From Solen grandis (lineage: Eukaryota > Mollusca > Bivalvia > Adapedonta > Solenidae), in contig CM037789.1 of assembly GCA_021229015.1 (NCBI GenBank), forward strand, positions 27,739,480 through 27,803,479: a stretch of DNA of 64,000 bases. Reading direction: 5' to 3'. The position numbers and the translations under genes are program-made. Each line of letters begins with the position of its first letter. Position 1 is the stretch's first letter. Shown piece by piece: positions 48,238 through 58,642 of the stretch. The notes below the pieces were generated by a model, which did no database searches, was not told the DNA's origin, and saw only the letters and a program-made list of their open reading frames with translations.

Positions 48238-48385
48238 GAAAATCCCTATCAGAGATGTTTTGTCTCATGGCCTTTCACAGAGATAACCAAGGTTTCCTAA
48301 TGTTTTATTAGGGTGCCTTGGTTATCATGGTAGAGGTTAAGTGGTCCAAGACATAGCGGAAACCATTACAGGGACTTAACCTTAA
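48238..48385. mobile_element. MITE-2 copy 5, left end decayed
   Basis: Right end ..CATTACAGGGACTTAACC + TTAA; left end diverged (AAAATCCCTATCAGAGATG). Reverse orientation relative to 46451. Confidence 0.75.
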
Positions 48386-48550
48386 CTGAAATATTATCAT
48401 CAACATTCAGTATAATAAGTCTTTCATCTTATCAAAATAGCTCCAATAAAAGAAGCAAAACTTCCAACATCAATAAAATCTAAATTTGGCTCAATGTTAA
48501 TCTGTCTTGTGATTGTTCTATACATTTTGCATGGTTTTGCTATAGTCATG

Positions 48551-48801
48551 TTGTTGTTGTATTGAGGTTTACTGTCGCTGCGATAGTATTTCAATCATAT
48601 AGCGATGTCTAGCTAATTACAGGTGGAGGAAGACCCCAAGTACATAGAGGTACCCGGGTAGAACCACCGACCTACCGTAAGCCAGCTGGAAAGCTTCCTC
48701 ACATGAAAAATCCGAAGTCCCTACTGGGATTCGAACCCACAGCGGTGAGGGGATGAGAGATTTGTAGTCTACGACTGTAACCACTCTGCCACGGCAGCCC
48801 C
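48551..48801 (-). mobile_element. SINE-A, full length
   Basis: (TTG)n, GAGGTTTACTGTCGCTGCGA, GGTAGAACCACCGACCTACC, GGGATTCGAACCCACAG and head CCACTCTGCCACGGCAGCCC. Confidence 0.82.
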
Positions 48802-48834
48802 TGCTATGGTCATATTTAAACCAGTATGATATTA

Positions 48835-49076
48835 TTAACCCTTTCCCTCATAGAGGACACCATGAAAAGACCTATGCGAACAGCATAAAACCAGATCAGC
48901 CTGCGAGTAACTCGCAGGCTGATCAGGTTTTATGCTGTTCGCTGCTCCTCAGTGGTCTGGAAATGAGTATTTTGTACTTAAATTTGGTAAGGTTTAATTG
49001 TGGTTTTCTGCAGATCAGGCTTTATGTGATACCTATTGAGGGCGTCAAAATGAGTCTATATGAGGGAAAGGGTTAA
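48835..49076 (-). mobile_element. MITE-1 copy 6
   Basis: TTAA-flanked, hairpin CpGs intact. Confidence 0.88.
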
Positions 49077-49194
49077 ACCAACATAACGTAGCCACCTACT
49101 AAGAAAAATATTACCAGTGTCATATCATACCCTACAAAACTCAACAAAAACCTTGTTTATATACGATAGTAGAGTATTCATTTTGTACCTTTAA

Positions 49195-49400
49195 CCTCTA
49201 AGAATGACCTTGACCTTTGAGCAACAGACCTGGGACATGAGTCTACATGTCATCTCATCAGAGACTGGGCAGTAGAATCAAGCATTTGAAAATCTTCAAG
49301 TCATCAGTAGTTGATGGTATATTATTCTCTTCTTTGACCTTCAATCTCTAAGTTTGACCTTGAACTTTGAGCAATTGACCTTGGCCATTTGCATGCACAC
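49195..49400. repeat. Repeat rich in TGACCTTGACCTTTGA motifs
   Basis: Two related halves carry 'AATGACCTTGACCTTTGAGCAA' -like and 'TTTGACCTTGAACTTTGAGC' -like strings about 150 bp apart, each followed by GACCT[TG]GG.CAT. Either a dispersed repeat or a nuclear-receptor site cluster. Confidence 0.4.
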
Positions 49401-50689
49401 CGTCTCATTATGGTAAACAACTGAACTAATTCATTTCAAAGTATCTCAATGCATGACAAAGTTACAGTAGTTGATGCCCACTGACGTTCACCAAACTTAA
49501 AAACCAGCTTTTATCATCAGAAATCCTGGTTAAAAATGAAAGCATTTTTTGTATAAGTGATATCATCATACTAAGAAACTGGTGGAGTAAAGATAATTTC
49601 ATCCAAAAAGTTTGAAATTTATAAGCAAAACTCATTTTTCATACTTCCGACCCATCTAAAACTCATATTAACATACTATCAATATACACAAAACTGTACT
49701 TTTCCTTCTTGGCGTAGCATTGAAGGAAAGGATTTCACTTTTATTGCACACAAAGCTCTTTGATTGATACTCGTAATTTAAAATATCATAAAAAAAACAA
49801 CAACAATAAATATATTTAATTACAGATTTAAAAATAATATTTATTCATAAAAAAAAATAAACCTCAAAAATAAAATGTATTTTCAAAACTTTATTACAAC
49901 TTCCTTACAATACATAATTCCCGTTTAATTACGACTTTTCTCTCTAGCCATAGTTTTCAGATAATACAAACCCCAGTATTATCTCCAGATCGAGGGGTGA
50001 CCAAAAAACTCTCCCACTCCAGCTATTTCTTACTGCACTTAAAACAGTTTCGCAGTCAACCCTCGATATCCAATTTTCATCCCACTCCAACCTTTCAGAT
50101 TGATATTTTCCTTTCACTTTTATGTCAAAATAATCATCATTTGTGTTCACTCTGACTGCTCACCCAATTCACTCCATTAAGCACATCATGATAATCTTCT
50201 AATCTTTTCATTCGGATTTGAATAAAATGGAGATGTGTTTCCCGTCCTTTCAAATCTCTTCTTTTTCCAACTCTCTAATCATTCAAGTATATAATTGCCC
50301 TGTGTAATCTGCTTTTAGTATTATGACTTTGTACCCACAGAGGTAAAATTTGGGCGTACTACAAAATACCTCCTGCACGCTGTATTTGTGTCATCCCAAA
50401 TGGTTGAAAAAACAATATAAAAATATTTGTCATAATTTGGTGAATATTAATTTTCATGCGTTGGCAAATTTTATATGATGCTAATACCGAAGTTAAACCT
50501 ACATTTATGAAATTTAGGTATTTATATACAAACCTGATTTTTTTTTTTTTTATTTGTGTGAAAAATTACATATTTCAAAAGGTAAGAAAAGTGGGCTTGT
50601 GCTAATTTCAACTACAGCAATTCAAATCATATAAGTTTTAATATTTTACCTCATGCGTAATCATAGACAAATTCATGGCCTAATGAACA
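49401..50689. other. No gene recognised
   Basis: CpG-poor AT-rich DNA without recognised repeats. Confidence 0.5.
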
Positions 50690-50931
50690 CTAACCCTCTC
50701 CCTCATATAGTCTCATTTTGACGCACTCAATAGGTACCACATAAAGCCTGATCTGCAGAAAACCGCAGTTAAACCTTACTAAATTTAATTACAAAATCCT
50801 CATTTCCAGACCACTGAGGAGCAGCGAACAGCATAAAACCTGATCAGCCGGCGAGTTACTCGCAGGCTGATCTAGTTTTATGTTGTTTGCATAGGTCTTT
50901 TCATGGTGTCCTCTATGAGGGAAAGGGTTAA
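50690..50931 (+). mobile_element. MITE-1 copy 7
   Basis: Left flank CTAA, right flank TTAA. One hairpin-side CpG lost (TTGTTTGCATAG). Directly abuts half of a MITE-2. Confidence 0.85.
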
Positions 50932-51045
50932 CCTCTACCAAGATAACCAAGGTACACTAATGAAACATTTGGAAACCTTAGTTATCTCTGTGAAAGGCCA
51001 TGAGGTCCGAAATGTAGCAGAACCATTACAGGGACTATACCCTAA
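50928..51045. mobile_element. MITE-2 copy 6, right part only
   Basis: Begins TTAACCTCTACCAAGATAAC, which is the internal TTAA of MITE-2, and runs to ..CAGGGACTATACC + CTAA. The left ~40 bp are missing from the other side of MITE-1 copy 7. Confidence 0.75.
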
Positions 51046-51239
51046 GATATAAGAAATTTTGGAAAAAACATTCAAGAAAGTAAGTAAATCTAAAGAATCA
51101 AAGTACGGAATAATTAAAGACTGATCTGTTTATCAACAAAAGCTTAGTTAATAACTACTTTTGGACTAGATTAATGCTAATACCATGCTGAATTTCTAAA
51201 TTGGACCAACTTGTTCTAACTTCATCTTAGACTGTTCCA

Positions 51240-51397
51240 TTAGTTGTTGATGGGGGTGCTTGCTGAAAGTTTATTGACTGAATAGCAAAAACAGTGCAGA
51301 CCATGATCAGACTGCATGGATGTGAAGGCTGATCTTGGTCTGCACTGGTTGCAAAGGCAGTCACTTCATTTAGTGTTCACAGCATTATAAGGGTTAA
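51240..51397. repeat. Possible further TTAA element with hairpin
   Basis: GCAGACCATGATCAGACTGC pairs imperfectly with GGCTGATCTTGGTCTGC; right end ..TATAAGGG + TTAA resembles MITE-1/4 ends. Single copy seen. Confidence 0.4.
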
Positions 51398-51990
51398 ACC
51401 AATATTTTCTGAGTATGCATTAAAATTGGGAAAAGCATATATTTTCTGGCTTAGGGAATATAGCCAAATAATGGATATAGAAACAGATGGAAGAAAAAAA
51501 ACAACAAAAAAACCAAAAAAAAAACCTCTGCTATATATCATCCAGATGACTCCCACTGTATTACTTATAACAGCCTGCGGCAAGAATATTTTTTCTATGG
51601 ATCCGAAATAATCTGATCAGATGGGGAAAATGATGAACTACTCGGCAATTAAAATATGAAGGTTTCTCAATAAAACAGACTCAATATTCCCTGAACAAAC
51701 AATTAAGAGAAAGTCCACTTCATCAAATGTGTGTTAAGCCTCTTATCCACAATGAATAAACCGTTCTTCAATTATTCATCAACATCTGATATCGTAATGA
51801 CACAAATTTTCTACTTACTTTGCACAAATCCGATTGACATGAAGCAAGTTTTGACACAAATACTATGGCAATGTCAGGAATATCAGGAATATACCATTAA
51901 AACTCCATTTAAATAAAGCCCCTCCTCCCTCCCCAAACCTCCATTTTGTAGAGAAAAATCAGGCAACTGATCATCTGGGTACTATGTTAA

Positions 51991-52232
51991 TTAACCCTTT
52001 CCCTCATATAGACTCATTTTGACGCACTTAATAGGTACCACATAAAGCCTGATCTGCAGAAAACCACAGTTAAACCTTACCAAATTTAATTACAAAATCC
52101 TCATTTCCAGACCACTGAGGAGCAACGAACAGCATAAAACCTGATCAGCCTGTGAGTTACTCGCAGGCTGATCTGGTTTTATGTTGTTCGCATAGGTCTT
52201 TTCATGGTTTCCTCTATGAGGGAAAGGGTTAA
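51991..52232 (+). mobile_element. MITE-1 copy 8
   Basis: TTAA-flanked. One hairpin CpG lost (CCTGTGAGTTACTCG). Confidence 0.88.
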
Positions 52233-52601
52233 AATACAGGCATCTAATTCTCATTGTTTATACCAACATAATTTAGACTGAACCTTATAATTCTTAAATG
52301 AAACAATAACCAGAACACAATAAATACATTAAATTTGATGAAGAAATAACATCTTTGAGCAAGTGGATATAGGGGTGGGGGAAGTTTAACCTCAAATTTT
52401 GTTTTGTAAGCTTAGTTGCAAAGCCACAGGCATTAAAACTGGATTGTATGGAGGACTTGTTAACGATTAAATCAAGAAACAAATGACTCCCTTTTTTAAC
52501 TTTTACTACCTAGAATTGTTATTAATTAAGCTATCTATAAGCAATTCAATAAAATCAAATGCTGCTGTGAATTACTGTGAGCTACAATATCTCTTTCTTG
52601 T

Positions 52602-53960
52602 CCTTTTAGATGAATCATGGGTTAAACAGGTATTTTGTACCTAGGAAAGTAATACTTGACCTTTTAAACGATTTTTGGGTTGTACAGGTACTTTGTACCT
52701 AGGAAAGTAATACCTTTTAGATGAATCATGGGTTAAACAGGTATTTTGTACCTAGGAAAGTAATACCTGACATTTTAGATGATTCTTGGGTTGTACAGGT
52801 ACTTTGTACCTAGGAAAGTAATACCTGGCCTTTTAGATGATTCTTGGGTTATACAGGTATTTTGTACCTAGGAAAGTAACTCCTGGCCTTTTAGATGATT
52901 CTTGGGTTATACAGGTATTTTGTACCTAGGAAAGTAATACCTGGCCTTTTAGATGATTCTTGGGTTATACAGGTATTTTGTACCTAGGAAAGTAATACCT
53001 GGCCTTTTAGATGATTCTTGGGTTATACAGGTATTTTGTACCTAGGAAAGTAACTCCTGGCCTTTTAGATGATTCTTGGGTTATACAGGTATTTTGTACC
53101 TAGGAAAGTAACTCCTGGCCTTTTAGATGATTCTTGGGTTATACAGGTATTTTGTACCTAGGAAAGTAATACCTGGCCTTTTAGATGATTCTTGGGTTAT
53201 ACAGGTATTTTGTACCTAGGAAAGTAACTCCTGGCCTTTTAGATGATTCTTGGGTTATACAGGTATTTTGTACCTAGGAAAGTAATACCTGGCCTTTTAG
53301 ATGATTCTTGGGTTATACAGGTATTTTGTACCTAGGAAAGTAACTCCTGGCCTTTTAGATGATTCTTGGGTTATACAGGTATTTTGTACCTAGGAAAGTA
53401 AATCCTGGCCTTTTAGATGATTCTTGGGTTATACAGGTATTTTGTACCTAGGAAAGTAATACCTGGCCTTTTAGATGATTCTTGGGTTATACAGGTATTT
53501 TGTACCTAGGAAAGTAATACCTGACCTTTTAGATGATTCTTGGGTTATACAGGTATTTTGTACCTAGGAAAGTAATACCTGGCCTTTTAGATGATTCTTG
53601 GGTTATACAGGTATTTTGTACCTAGGAAAATACTCCTGGCCTTTTAGATGATTCTTGGGTTATACAGGTATTTTGTACCTAGGAAAGTAATACCTGACCT
53701 TTTAGATGATTTTTGGGTTGTACAGGTACTTTGTACCTAGGAAAGTAATACCTGACCTTTTAAACAATTTTTGGGTTGTACAGGTACTTTGTACCTAGGA
53801 AAGTAATACCTGACATTTTAGATGATTCTTGGGTTGTACAGGTACTTTGTACCTAGGAAAGTAATACCTGACCTTTTAGATGATTCTTGGGTTATACAGG
53901 TATTTTGTACCTAGGAAAGTAATACCTGACCCTTTTAGACGATTCTTGAGTTATACAGGT
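52602..53960. repeat. 58-bp minisatellite, about 23 copies
   Basis: Unit: CCTTTTAGATGATTCTTGGG, TTATACAGGTATTTTGTACC, TAGGAAAGTAATACCTGG. Core units are nearly identical, differing mainly by AATACC/ACTCC; edge units carry variants such as TTGTACAGGTACTTTG and AAACGATTTTTGG on both sides, the usual pattern of a homogenised core. Each unit contains AGGTATTTTGTACCT and AATACCT, so it can fold. Confidence 0.95.
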
Positions 53961-54727
53961 AAAAAAAACTTGAGCTTTAAGACAGTTTCAGCATTGGACC
54001 AGCTTTGCAACTGGGAAAGTCACGAAAAAGTAACTGCTGACTCTAACAAAATAGGGTTCTGAACCAACAACCATTTTATCCACAGACCATACATGGTGTC
54101 CCCTCTTAAAATGGTGAATCTGAATATTGCAGCTATGGACCACAGCCAGTAAATTACTCATACCTTGCTTTATATCACTTATCTAGCAGTTCAATTCATG
54201 AGATCTCAAACATAACCTTTCCTAAGCACTTACGTGTCCCACAAAACGCATCCCTGATTTCTATACTGAATTACCTTGCTAGAAGACAGCTTCCATTCAT
54301 GGCAGTTCATTAATGAATCAAAGTCACACAGGATAAGCCCCCATCTTTCAATTTATACTAATAATCTGTGACAAAGTGCTAGGATTAAGCTTGGGGACAA
54401 TTTTTCCCATCATTTGACAAACAGAAGGTTTCCCATTCATGAAATCCCGGTATAGAATCACCCTGGATCATAGAATTAGGTTGTACAAATTATCAATGAA
54501 TTCTGAGAGGTACTTTTTTTATATGCTTTCTGGATAAAATCAGCTTTCAATTAAGTCACTAGGTGGTGTCAGATTTTCATCACGTCTACCAGTTTATTTA
54601 TGTTATTGTATGTTTTGACTACTGATCATTACCATTATGTAGTAATGACAGAATAATCCTGATAGGGTTGATACAAATAATTTCATTTCACTGAACAGTT
54701 ATGATAATAAAAACATCATAAATCATT
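53961..54727. other. No gene recognised
   Basis: CpG-poor unique DNA; no splice-supported coding stretch found. Confidence 0.5.
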
Positions 54728-54969
54728 TTAACCCTTTCCCTCATATAGACTCATTTTGACTCACTCAATAGGTACCACATAAAGCCTGATCTGCAGAAAA
54801 CCACAGTTAAACCTTACCAAATTTAATTACAAAATCCTCATTTCCAGACCACTGAGGAGCAGCGAACAGCATAAAACCTGATCAGCCTGCAAGTTACTCG
54901 CAGGCTGATCTGGTTTTATGCTGTTCGCATAGGTCTTTTCATGGTGTCCTCTATGAGGGAAAGGGTTAA
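54728..54969 (+). mobile_element. MITE-1 copy 9
   Basis: TTAA-flanked; a hairpin CpG has become CA (CCTGCAAGTTAC). Confidence 0.88.
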
Positions 54970-55002
54970 GTCTCTGAGTATCAGAGTAGTGGAGGGTTTA
55001 TA

Positions 55003-55202
55003 TTAAGGTAATCCATCCATCATTGAATTATAACCAATGTCCTTTAAATGCTTATAGAGACTTCAGTACATATTCTAGCAATCACTGACTTGGAGTTATA
55101 AGCTCTTTTACTCAAAGTCTATAAAAGCTTGCATTTACTATAAATTCCCACGATCACTTGATGGACCATGATCACAATTTAATGATGGATGGATTACCTT
55201 AA
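55003..55202. mobile_element. MITE-3 copy 2
   Basis: TTAAGGTAATCCATCCATCA.. to ..TGATGGATGGATTACCTTAA. Starts only 33 bp after MITE-1 copy 9. Confidence 0.82.
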
Positions 55203-55664
55203 AATATAACAGACATGTCGTCTGCAGAGGTTATTTGTAAGCAGGAAGTGACTGAAAGGTCATAGAAAAACCATGAGTGCACTATAAGAGAGTAAGACAA
55301 CAAATGCCCAGGTATTATAACCACAAGACAAATATTATTCCACTTTTCTTTTGCAACTGTGTCACAGCCCCATATTTTACAACCACAACTGTATTATTGT
55401 ACTATATACCTTGACACATGAATGGAGATCACAGAAAAAAAACAAAGTACAATCAGAAAGGATAATATTGACAAAGGATGGAAACAAACAGAACAACTGC
55501 ACCTTGTTAACGGGTCTCTTTCATTTGACTTGTCAGGCCAGACGTTAAAAAAAATGACATACACTGAGAAGCTCAATAGTTGTGGTCAAAGTCTATACAC
55601 ATATATATTATTGGGTTAGAATTTTGTGAAAATGAATATTGAAGACAAGTTAACAAAGAAATAT

Positions 55665-55919
55665 TTAACTCTCTACTTCATATAGACTCATTTTGATGCA
55701 TTAATATAGGCAAACAAAGTAGACCCAGATCAGACAGCTCCAATAGGAGCTGTCTGATCAGGGTCTCTTCTGTTTGCATGTACAATTAGTGTAGCCCAGA
55801 TTCTACACAAACTGCAGAGCAAAGAAAAATCCAGTTTCATAAACCACTTAAAGTTCAGTTAATTAATATTCATGAAGTCATAGATTTGTACATGAATATT
55901 CATGAAGTAACGGGTTTAA
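55665..55919 (+). mobile_element. MITE-4 (shares termini with MITE-1), reference copy
   Basis: TTAA, then CTCTCTACTTCATATAGACT CATTTTGATGCA, ending CATGAAGTAACGGGT before TTAA. The outer ~30 bases match MITE-1 but the hairpin differs: GATCAGACAGCTCC..GGAGCTGTCTGATC at about 55728-55761. Related degraded copies: 58430-58642 (minus), 61266-61432 (plus) and 44437-44782. Confidence 0.75.
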
Positions 55920-56017
55920 TTTAGATTTGTGGTCGACGTTGGGCTTTCAAATATTTGGTGTGGTAATGTTATAACAACATGGTAATGTACAAACATACTA
56001 ACAAATTTTAATTATTT

Positions 56018-56225
56018 TATTCTAACTGATGATAAACTGTGTTCTATCTGTGAGATGAAATCCTTATCCCACAGTGTGAGGATATAAATCTGCCGGGACT
56101 ACTTTTTTTTAACTTATAAAGGCAGCAGTTAGCAAAAGATAAAAATACAATTTGTTTGTTTTGTGTGAATATGGGTTATATCTTATCTCAAAGTGATAAA
56201 TTTTCACATTTTCACTCATGCGCTC
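56018..56225 (+). repeat. Repeat family F, copy 2
   Basis: Shares AAACTGTGTTCTATCT, CCCACAGTGTGAGGATAT and TGTTTGTTTTGTGTGAATAT blocks with 19690-20090. Its 3' side is cut by a SINE-A. Confidence 0.55.
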
Positions 56226-56239
56226 CTGAAAATATGAAA

Positions 56240-56490
56240 TTGTTGTTGTTGTTGTTGTATTGGGGTTTACCGTCGCTGCGATAGTATTTCAATCATATAG
56301 CGACGTCCAGCTAATTACAGGTGGAGGAAGACCCCCCGTATGCAGAGGTACCCGGGTAGAACCACCGACCTACCGCAAGCCAGCTGGAAGGCTTCCTCAC
56401 ATGAAAAATCCGAAGTCCCTACCAGGATTCGAACCCATAGTGGTGAGGGGCTGAGAGATTCGTAGTCCATGACCGTAACCGCTCGGCCAT
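56240..56490 (-). mobile_element. SINE-A, near full length
   Basis: (TTG)n then GGGGTTTACCGTCGCTGCGA ... GGATTCGAACCCATAG, head truncated at CGGCCATG. CpGs well preserved, so a young insertion. Confidence 0.82.
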
Positions 56491-56728
56491 GAAATTGAAT
56501 ATACCCATGGTTTTCTGATCCTTGTGATTATATGAATGTCATATTTTACTTCAATCAGTTGTCAGGATATCAAACTTACTTTATTCAATGAAGTTATGAC
56601 CATGTTAATCAAGTTTTTATACAATCAACTGAATAATTTGTATAAACAGCACAAGTCTTTACTACAGACACTTGGTAGACTAGAACTATCACTCAAGGTG
56701 ATTAATACCCCCGCACTCCACCTTGTCT

Positions 56729-56970
56729 TTATCCCTTTCCCTCATATAGACTCATTTTGACGCCCTCAATAGGTACCACATAAAGCCTGATCTGCAGAAA
56801 ACCACAGTTAAACCTTACCAAATTTAATTAAAAAATCTTCATTTCCAGACCACTGAGGAGCAGCAAACAGCATAAAACCAGATCAGCCTGCGAGTTACTC
56901 GCAGGCTGATCTGGTTTTATGCAGTTCGCATAGGTCTTTTCATGGTGTCCTCTATGAGGGAAAGGGTTAT
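56729..56970 (+). mobile_element. MITE-1 copy 10, flanked by TTAT on both sides
   Basis: TTAT + CCCTTTCCCTC ... GAGGGAAAGGG + TTAT. The same deviant tetranucleotide on both sides supports a true 4-bp target duplication. Confidence 0.88.
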
Positions 56971-57800
56971 GTAGCGTGAACATAGGACTGGACGTGATGT
57001 AATGGGACGTAACAGGATGAGCACAATTCCTTTAAGCCCCCATTTCTAGGAAGCGGGGTTAAAAGTAATTACGAATAACTTAACTTAGCCCAGGACGTCA
57101 CAAGTTTTAAATGATTCAGGATTTTAAGAACTCCAGCTTGTCTGATCAAAAGTCTTAAATTCTACATCTGTAAAAAGTTTCTGTCCTTTTTATTAATTGG
57201 TAAATTTCAATAAGAATTCATTTTTCAAAAAAAAAAAATAAATAAATAAAAAAAAAAGTCAAAATTGTTTAATTTCAAGTGTTTCCCTATCTCCTTCGCT
57301 TTTCTTTAAAATTGTAAAAAATATAAACTGAATTTCAGGAATACAATATTGGCTTGGCCTTTTCTTTTCCATTGTACTTTTTGACCTCTCCAAATGCATT
57401 TTGGGTCCGTTTTCCATTGTATCTTGCAGTCCTTTTCAAAAGCAACTTTAAACAAGGCTGCCTTTATCCGTTATACCTCAACACTTATAAATCTATAATT
57501 AAGTTCTTTCACCTCTCAATGCAGCTATTAATGGCAGGAAAAAAAAAAATGGGAGTTTCATCAAAGAGGATGCAAAAAAATGTCTAACTAAATATTTGTG
57601 ATATGTAATCAAAAAACACAATTCAACATACTGACCCTGTGATCTAAAGAATGTGACACAAATTAAAGAAATATGACCTATTTAAAATCTGAGGAATTTT
57701 ATTGAGATGTCACATTTAGGAAACAGGAGGCTTACCTTTTAAAGCAACAAAAAAAAAAAAAATCATTCCTAAGGGTACATCAGAGCAAAAGAAAAGTATT
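56971..57800. other. No gene recognised
   Basis: AT-rich, with A-runs near 57228-57258 and 57540-57549; no repeat family assigned. Confidence 0.5.
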
Positions 57801-58042
57801 TTAACCCTTTCCCTCATATAGACTCATTTTGACGCACTCAATAGGTACCACATAAAGCCTGATCTGCAGAAAACCACAGTTAAACCTTACCAAATTTAAT
57901 TACAAAATCCTCATTTCCAGACCACTGAGGAGCAGCGAACAGCATAAAACCTGATCAGCCTGCGAGTTACTCGCAGGCTGATCTGGTTTTATGCTGTTCG
58001 CATAGGTCTTTTCATGGTTTCCTATATGAGGGAAAGGGTTAA
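57801..58042 (+). mobile_element. MITE-1 copy 11
   Basis: TTAA-flanked, all family CpGs retained. Confidence 0.88.
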
Positions 58043-58429
58043 AAGAGTTTGCTATGTGAACTAGAGCTATAACTGAAAGGTGAAGAAATTCCAAATTTAC
58101 TCCCAAAACTCACTTTCAAAACCAGTGTTCTTTTTTTTTAAACAATGACCTTGACCTATATCTAATCCTATAATAATTCCAAGGCCTTTTGACTTTGCAT
58201 TATCAGGGGATTAGTTCTATTTCCACGAGAAACAAGGATATCACATTAATAGGCCACACGGCAATTTTTGAAGATGTGAATTTATTTGTTATCTGGGATC
58301 TATCCAATTTTGCAATGAAGATTTATTAAAAGTTTTAGAAGTAGTCAATTACCTGCAGGATGACCTGGTTTTACACTAAAACTAGGGGCCATTCATAAAC
58401 TAAAATAGAATTTGACCTTTGATCTTAAA

Positions 58430-58642
58430 TAAAATACCTCATGAATATTCATACAAGTTTATGACTTGATGAACTTCAGATGGGAACAGAAACAATGGAT
58501 TTTTCTTTGCCATGCAGACTATCTATAATCTAAGCCACGATACTATAAGAGCAAATAGAGTAGACCCTGATCAGACTTCTCATTCTATGACCAATCTGAT
58601 CTGAGTATGCCCTATTCACCATGACATCAAAACACATATTAA
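58430..58642 (-). mobile_element. MITE-4 copy, degraded
   Basis: CCTCATGAATATTCAT..TCATAC-like right end, GGATTTTTCTTTGCCATGCA, TAGACCCTGATCAGAC in family order on the minus strand. Confidence 0.6.
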
